Assembly (NCBI GenBank): GCA_023230285.1
Contig: JALNXP010000003.1
Coordinates: 1-27,327, forward strand
Source: Bacteroidales bacterium
Lineage (GTDB): Bacteria > Bacteroidota > Bacteroidia > Bacteroidales > BM520
Direction: 5' to 3'
Length of the DNA stretch: 27,327 bases
Shown: positions 22,645-27,327 of the stretch, piece by piece
How positions within the stretch are numbered: the first letter of the stretch is position 1
Layout of the letters: every line of letters starts with the position of its first letter
Notes under the pieces: model-generated
The model's database searches: none
What the model was told of the DNA's origin: nothing
The model's input: the letters and a program-made list of their open reading frames with translations, nothing else
Made by a program: the position numbers and the translations under genes

Positions 22645-25600
22645 TTAGATTTTACTTATTAAGATGTTAACAAACAAGTCATTATATAAATCAAGCTCTA
22701 TTTTTTTATCACTATTTATTGATTTAACAAATGATAAATTGCCTATTAAAGTTTCCGAACAAATGTATGAATAATATTTTGAAATAACATTAAAAATGAC
22801 ATCTGACTTTTCAACAACTAATGAGATTTTGTCAGTAACATTATAGTCGTTATCTTTTCTCAGGTTTTGAATACGATTAACTAATTCGCGGGCATAGCCT
22901 TCTGCCAATAAGTCTTCGGTAATTTCAATATCTAAAGCCACCGTTAGAGTGCCTTCATTTTGTACAACCCAACCCGGAATATCTTGAGTTGATATTACTA
23001 CATCATCTTTGGTTATTTCAACAATAGTATCGTTGATATGTATTGACACCGAATTATCTGCTTCTAACTCTGATATTTGACTTTGCGATAATTTAGTAAT
23101 TTCGTCAGCAATGACTTTCATTATTTTGCCGTATTTAGGACCTAAAGTTTTAAAATTCGGCTTGATATTTTTTGTCAATATGTTATTATTACCTTTAAGA
23201 AAGATTATTTCTTTTACGTTGACTTCTGCGAGGATTAAATCTCTGACCATATTAGTTTGTTCGATAAAATCATCGGAAGTTGCGGGTATCATAATTTTAC
23301 TCAAAGGTTGACGAACTCTGTTGTTTGTACGTTTTCTGAGAGCGAGTACCATAGAAGAGATGGTTTGAGCGAGTTCCATTCTTTTTTCAAGTTTTTTGTC
23401 TATGAAATTTTGGTTTGCAACAGGGAAATCGGTAAGATGTACGCTTTCGGCATTTTCTTTATGTGAGATATTGTTAAGGTCGCAGAATAGCCGGTCGCCG
23501 TAGAATGGTGCAATCGGGCAAATAAGTTTAGCTACCGTATTCAGGCATGTATACAGTGTTTGGTAAGCTGATATTTTATCTTCGTTATAGTCGCCTTTCC
23601 AGAATCTCCTGCGGCAGAGGCGTACGTACCAATTAGACAAATGGTCACAGACAAACTGCTGAATAGAACGTCCGGCTTTGGTAGGCTCATAGTCGGCAAG
23701 ACTTTCGTCTACTTCTGTGATAAGAGAATTTAGCTCGGATAATATCCATCTGTCTATTTCGGGGCGTGAGCTAAATTCGATGTCCGGTTCGGCGTATGTA
23801 AAGTTGTCTATATTAGCATATAAAGCGAAGAAAGAATAGGTATTATACAGAGTTCCGAAGAATTTTCTTTGTGTTTCAGCAACGCCGTCCACATCAAATT
23901 TGATGTTATCCCACGGCTGAGCATTGGTAATCATATACCATCGGGTAGCATCAGCGCCGTATTTTGATAGAGTTTGGAACGGGTCGATAGCGTTTCCGTA
24001 GCGTTTAGACATTTTATTGCCGTTTTTGTCGAGTACTAATCCGTTAGAGACACAGGTTTTGTAAGAAACAGAGTCGAAGCACATTGTTGCTATTGCGTGT
24101 AATGTATAGAACCAACCTCTTGTCTGGTCAACACCTTCGGCGATGAAATCTGCAGGAAAAGCACCATTTAACAAATTATCGGCAGTACCTTTAGGAGCTT
24201 TTTCAAAAGGATAATGATATTGAGCAAAAGGCATAGCACCGGAGTCAAACCATACATCTATCAGGTCGCTTTCACGTTTCATCGGCTTGCCGGAAGGAGA
24301 AACCAAGATAATATCGTCAACGAAAGGACGGTGCAAGTCTATTTTATCATAATTTTCTTTTGAAAAATCGTTTGGTACAAAATCTTTATAAGGATTTTCT
24401 TTCATCACGCCGGCGGCAATAGATTTGTTAATTTCTTCTATAAGTTGTGCTATAGAAGAGATACAGATTTCTTCTTTACGGTCTTCGGTCATCCAGATTG
24501 GCAAAGGAGTTCCCCAGAAGCGGGAGCGGCTCAAGTTCCAATCTTGCAAATTTTCGAGCCAGTTGCCAAAACGTCCGCTGCCGGTAGATTTAGGTTTCCA
24601 ATTTATGGTGTCGTTAAGTGCTATCATTCTGTCTTTTGCGGCAGTAGCTTTAATAAACCACGAATCGAGCGGATAGTAAAGTATAGGCTTGTCTGTTCGC
24701 CAGCAATGCGGATAGTTGTGAATATGTTTTTCTATTTTGAAAGCTTTATTTTGATACTTAAGCATTACACAGATGTCAATGTCGAGGGTAGGGTCTTTGT
24801 CTGTAAGGTTCGGGTTGTAAGCATTTTTGACGAATCTTCCACTATATTCTTTGTAACGGTCTACGTCCACGAACTTTTTAACATATTCGGGGTCTAAGTC
24901 TTCTATCAGAAAGAATTTACCTGTCAAGTCGACCATAGGGCGTTTGTTTCCGTCTTTGTCTATAAGCAGCATGGGAGCGATGCCGGAAGTTGCGCCGGCT
25001 TTAGCGTCGTCAGCACCGAAAGTTGGAGCGATGTGTACAATGCCGGTGCCGTCTTCGGTAGTGACAAAGTCGCCGAGGATTACTCTGAAAGCGTCTCCGT
25101 CAGGTTTAATCCATGGGATAAGTTGTTCATATCTGGCACCTTCAATGTCTTTGCCGGTAAAAGTGTTAACTATTTTATAAGGTATGATTTTATTTTCGGG
25201 TTTATAAGCGTCTAAGTCTAAATTTTCGCCCTGTGCATTGAAATAACTCGGCAACAAATCTTTTCCGATGATAACACAAATCTTTTCTAAAGAATAAGGA
25301 TTTAAAGTTTCTACTTGATAATAGGTTATTTTAGCACCTACAGCTAAAGCTGTGTTTGATGGCAAAGTCCACGGAGTTGTTGTCCATGCTATAAATGCGA
25401 GTGGGAGGTTTGTTTTGTTGAACAAGAATTTCGATTTTTCATCACGGATGACAGAGAATTGTACTGTAGCAACAGTATCTTTAACATCTTTGTAGCAGCC
25501 GGGCTGATTAAGTTCGTGAGAGCTTAGACCGGTGCCGGCAGCCGGAGAATACGGCTGTATAGTGTAGCCTTTGTAAAGCAAGCCTTTTTTATACAACATG

Positions 25601-26094
25601 CCAAGCAGATACCAAAGAGTTTCTATGTACTTGTTGTCAAAAGTGATATAAGGGTCGTTGATGTCAACCCAATAGCCCATTTTGACTGTGAGGTCGTCCC
25701 ACATATCCTTGTATTTCATCACTTCGGAGCGACAAGCTTTATTGTAGTCTGTAACAGATATTTTTTTGCCTATATCTTCTTTGGTGATGCCAAGGCTTTT
25801 TTCGACACCTATTTCGACAGGAAGACCGTGGGTGTCCCAGCCGGCTTTTCTTTTTACATAAAAGCCTTTCTGCGTGCGATAACGGCAGAAGATATCTTTG
25901 ATAGTACGTGCCATCACATGGTGAATGCCCGGTTGTCCGTTTGCTGAAGGTGGTCCCTCATAAAAGATGAAAGAAGCGTTCTTCTCGTTTTTCTTTAAAG
26001 ATTTCTCAAAGATAGTGTTTTCTTGCCAAAATTCTTGTATGGAATCTGCAACGTCAGTCAGGTTTAGTCCTTTATATTCAGGATATTTATTCAT
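22645..26094 (-). CDS. ileS: Isoleucyl-tRNA synthetase
   Basis: Charges tRNA-Ile with isoleucine and edits mischarged valine. The protein has 1149 residues, the long form. The HIGH-type motif reads GIHH at 56-59 in EGPPSANGQPGIHHVMAR. GWDTHGLPVEIGVEKSLG follows. The CP1 editing domain includes WTTTPWTLPSNTALAVG and the conserved GTGIVHIAPTFGADD. The KMSKR motif is at 694-698. The anticodon-binding and C-terminal domains are complete. Length and CP1 content resemble the eukaryote-like (mupirocin-resistant) class, which would need alignment to confirm. It leads the ileS-dksA-lspA-M20 run. Its short leader (about 20 bases) leaves no room for a T-box. Confidence 0.99.
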   Translation of the reverse strand: MNKYPEYKGLNLTDVADSIQEFWQENTIFEKSLKKNEKNASFIFYEGPPSANGQPGIHHVMARTIKDIFCRYRTQKGFYVKRKAGWDTHGLPVEIGVEKSLGITKEDIGKKISVTDYNKACRSEVMKYKDMWDDLTVKMGYWVDINDPYITFDNKYIETLWYLLGMLYKKGLLYKGYTIQPYSPAAGTGLSSHELNQPGCYKDVKDTVATVQFSVIRDEKSKFLFNKTNLPLAFIAWTTTPWTLPSNTALAVGAKITYYQVETLNPYSLEKICVIIGKDLLPSYFNAQGENLDLDAYKPENKIIPYKIVNTFTGKDIEGARYEQLIPWIKPDGDAFRVILGDFVTTEDGTGIVHIAPTFGADDAKAGATSGIAPMLLIDKDGNKRPMVDLTGKFFLIEDLDPEYVKKFVDVDRYKEYSGRFVKNAYNPNLTDKDPTLDIDICVMLKYQNKAFKIEKHIHNYPHCWRTDKPILYYPLDSWFIKATAAKDRMIALNDTINWKPKSTGSGRFGNWLENLQDWNLSRSRFWGTPLPIWMTEDRKEEICISSIAQLIEEINKSIAAGVMKENPYKDFVPNDFSKENYDKIDLHRPFVDDIILVSPSGKPMKRESDLIDVWFDSGAMPFAQYHYPFEKAPKGTADNLLNGAFPADFIAEGVDQTRGWFYTLHAIATMCFDSVSYKTCVSNGLVLDKNGNKMSKRYGNAIDPFQTLSKYGADATRWYMITNAQPWDNIKFDVDGVAETQRKFFGTLYNTYSFFALYANIDNFTYAEPDIEFSSRPEIDRWILSELNSLITEVDESLADYEPTKAGRSIQQFVCDHLSNWYVRLCRRRFWKGDYNEDKISAYQTLYTCLNTVAKLICPIAPFYGDRLFCDLNNISHKENAESVHLTDFPVANQNFIDKKLEKRMELAQTISSMVLALRKRTNNRVRQPLSKIMIPATSDDFIEQTNMVRDLILAEVNVKEIIFLKGNNNILTKNIKPNFKTLGPKYGKIMKVIADEITKLSQSQISELEADNSVSIHINDTIVEITKDDVVISTQDIPGWVVQNEGTLTVALDIEITEDLLAEGYARELVNRIQNLRKDNDYNVTDKISLVVEKSDVIFNVISKYYSYICSETLIGNLSFVKSINSDKKIELDLYNDLFVNILISKI

Positions 26095-26122
26095 CGTCTC
26101 GATATATATGTATTTTAACTTG

Positions 26123-26130
26123 CAAAGATA
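26123..26130 (-). promoter_or_regulatory. -7 element for the ileS unit
   Basis: On the minus strand this reads TATCTTTG followed by CAAG, an exact TAnnTTTG match with a predicted leader of about 20-25 bases to the ileS ATG. No convincing -33 TTG is seen at the right distance. Confidence 0.5.
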
Positions 26131-26188
26131 TAAGATATTTTGAAGATACGGAGATTTATGGATAAAAAAATACGGAGAAAAATTAGCC

Positions 26189-26210
26189 GGATAGATTCAT
26201 TAATCTACCC
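26189..26210. other. Dyad symmetry in the ileS / T9SS-protein intergenic region
   Basis: TAGATT (26192-26197) and AATCTA (26202-26207) form a perfect 6-bp inverted repeat around CATT, extended by GG/CC after one mismatch. It lies between the two divergent -7 elements. Just before it are two direct copies of ATACGGAGA (26146-26154 and 26170-26178) spaced 24 bases apart. It could be an operator or a hairpin; no regulator can be named. Confidence 0.3.
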
Positions 26211-26252
26211 AAATAATTTCTGTTCAAAACCGTAAATGAATTTTATTTTCAT

Positions 26253-26260
26253 TAATTTTG
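26253..26260 (+). promoter_or_regulatory. -7 element for the T9SS-tail protein gene
   Basis: TAATTTTG matches TAnnTTTG and lies 29 bases before the ATG at 26290. Its position inside the longer open frame argues against the upstream ATG at 26236 being the translation start. The -33 element is weak. Confidence 0.45.
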
Positions 26261-26289
26261 CATTTTTAAAAACCATTAAAAATCATATT

Positions 26290-27123
26290 ATGAAAATTTT
26301 TTTTACTATCTTATTATTAAGTATTTTTCTAAGTATTAGTGCGTTATCACAAACGACTATATTAAACACGAGTTTTGAAGGTCCCGGCTTTGATGAAGGT
26401 TGGACAACAGGCGTTTCTCAAGCTATTACAGAAACACCTGAAGATTATCCCGCCGGTTTACAGCCATGGGAAGAATGGTCGCTGACCGATGATGCAGGCT
26501 TTGGCTATGTCCATTCGGGTGATTCAGCTGCTTGGATAGGAGGAACATTATATCTCGAAAACACCCACGACTGGCTGATGACACCTCAAATTACCGTCCC
26601 AAATGAAGATGAAACCCTAATTTATTATTGGTTATGGTATCATTCTGAATATACGTATGTAAATAAATTTTATATAATGATTTATGATTGCGACAATTCA
26701 ACATGGGAACAAGGTTATTTGTTGGAAAACGCTTTTAATTCTCCCCTACACTACGTTGAAGAATATACCTTCGATTTAGCACCATGGAAAGGGAAAAATA
26801 TTAAAATCGCTTTCGTCAAAAATGGAACCTATCAAATGGCAATGGACGATATAAGAGTTATATGTAATCCGACATCAGGTATTTCAGATATAGTAAATAC
26901 TCAAGTTGCAATTTATCCTAATCCCGCAAAAAACATTATAAACATAAAACTTGAAAAAATTCCTCTTGATAACAGACTGCAAATCACAGATATTTCAGGA
27001 AAAACAATGTTGTTGAAAACTATCACAAGCAATACTACTGAAATAGATATTAGCAGTTTAAAAAGTGGAATCTATTTTGTCCGGATAGGAAATATCACAA
27101 AAAAATTGATGGTAGAACATTAG
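26290..27123 (+). CDS. Secreted choice-of-anchor-J-like protein with type IX secretion C-terminal tail
   Basis: Predicted to cross the inner membrane by Sec and the outer membrane by the type IX system, ending on the cell surface or outside. From the ATG at 26290 there are 277 residues; the open frame begins at 26236, but that start would bury the signal peptide behind 18 extra residues. The signal peptide is about 1-20 (ALSQ). A beta-sandwich resembling the cleaved-adhesin / choice-of-anchor J domain follows (about 24-192): TSFEGPGFDEGW, HDWLMTPQITVP, IKIAFVKNG and MAMDDIRVI. The Por-type tail (about 205-277) has AIYPNPAKNIINI, LQITDISGKTML, DISSLKSGIYFVRIG and a Lys-rich end. No catalytic domain is present, so a binding or adhesive role is likelier. 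Its stop codon touches the hairpin repeat cluster. Confidence 0.88.
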   Translation: MKIFFTILLLSIFLSISALSQTTILNTSFEGPGFDEGWTTGVSQAITETPEDYPAGLQPWEEWSLTDDAGFGYVHSGDSAAWIGGTLYLENTHDWLMTPQITVPNEDETLIYYWLWYHSEYTYVNKFYIMIYDCDNSTWEQGYLLENAFNSPLHYVEEYTFDLAPWKGKNIKIAFVKNGTYQMAMDDIRVICNPTSGISDIVNTQVAIYPNPAKNIINIKLEKIPLDNRLQITDISGKTMLLKTITSNTTEIDISSLKSGIYFVRIGNITKKLMVEH

Positions 27124-27327
27124 TACCTGCGGCACGCTATGTATATGAATCTAAATTACCGGCTACCAAGCTATTGTCCCTGACGGAACAAAGCATGTTT
27201 ATGGAAAAAATTGCTGTTTATCAATTACAAACAAGCGACCCATACAAACATGCGACCCCTACGGGGTCGTTGGCAGCTGTGTCATAAATTTCAGGCTATA
27301 GATATGTGACCCCTACGGGGTCATGTC
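27123..27327. repeat. Cluster of short GC-rich hairpin repeats (continues past the window)
   Basis: No gene is seen. Four small hairpins share a CCT-N(1-2)-CGG core: GTACC-TGC-GGCAC (27123-27135, one mismatch, starting on the last base of the stop codon); TTGTCCC-TGAC-GGAACAA (27174-27191, one mismatch); CGACCCC-TAC-GGGGTCG (27253-27269, perfect); and TGACCCC-TAC-GGGGTCA (27307-27323, perfect). A half copy, GCGACCCATAC, lies at 27235-27245. They stand out against the A+T-rich surroundings. Similar intergenic hairpins are, from memory, frequent in Bacteroidota genomes and may be mobilised by REP-associated tyrosine transposases. None is seen here, so the origin is inference. Confidence 0.7.

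Noticed and set aside
24445..24897. 150-codon open frame opposite ileS
   Set aside because: Antisense shadow of strongly conserved IleRS coding sequence; composition not protein-like and no recognisable domain.
26095..26122. T-box or other riboswitch ahead of ileS
   Set aside because: The predicted leader is only about 20-25 bases, too short for a T-box, and no T-box sequence is present.
26236..26289. Upstream ATG giving an 18-residue longer T9SS-tail protein
   Set aside because: It would precede the -7 element and bury the signal peptide; the ATG at 26290 gives a clean signal sequence.

Overview
This 27.3 kb window looks like a chromosomal segment of a low-G+C member of the Bacteroidota, probably Bacteroidales-like (inference). 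The support is: a purH-mreBCD gene order typical of that group; a Bacteroidota-type LptD next to an Amidase_3 protein; an ileS-dksA/traR-lspA cluster; a secreted protein with a type IX secretion (Por) C-terminal tail; and -7 elements of the form TAnnTTTG in front of several transcription units. Almost every gene is a recognisable housekeeping or envelope gene. I see no tRNA, rRNA, CRISPR array, prophage or transposase. No gene-free stretch exceeds about 205 bases.

Layout. Bases 1-3560 (+): the 3' part of purH, then mreB, mreC and mreD for rod-shape cell-wall elongation; the usual followers (PBP2 and RodA) are absent. Bases 3672-10372 (+): one tight seven-gene run of peroxiredoxin, RdgB/HAM1 nucleotide-pool sanitiser, transaldolase, then sufB, sufC, sufD and sufS. 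It reads as an oxidative-stress and Fe-S-assembly operon behind one good promoter. Bases 10380-12702 (-): a long NfeD-type membrane protease followed by an exported alpha/beta hydrolase. Bases 12868-14496 (+): an Ig-like-domain lipoprotein. Bases 14501-17975 (-): lptD (TTG start) followed by comF. Bases 18047-20458 (+): exported N-acetylmuramoyl-L-alanine amidase, an MscS-type channel and an unrecognised single-pass membrane protein. Bases 20505-26094 (-): ileS, a DksA/TraR-like regulator, lspA (TTG start) and an M20 amidohydrolase. Bases 26290-27123 (+): a small choice-of-anchor-J-like protein with a T9SS tail. Bases 27123-27327: a cluster of short hairpin repeats that runs off the window edge.

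How it fits together. The envelope theme dominates: MreBCD (elongasome), LptD (LPS export), amidase (peptidoglycan hydrolysis), MscS (osmotic release), LspA (lipoprotein maturation), NfeD and a surface lipoprotein. The Prx-RdgB-Tal-SUF block is a redox and Fe-S module.

I did not find a clearly new multi-gene system. The best leads are the terminal hairpin cluster, whose two best copies differ by a compensatory base-pair change; a perfect inverted repeat spanning the mreB stop codon; the Prx-to-SUF operon; and the uncharacterised membrane protein downstream of mscS. No database search or folding calculation could be run, so family names rest on motif recognition.
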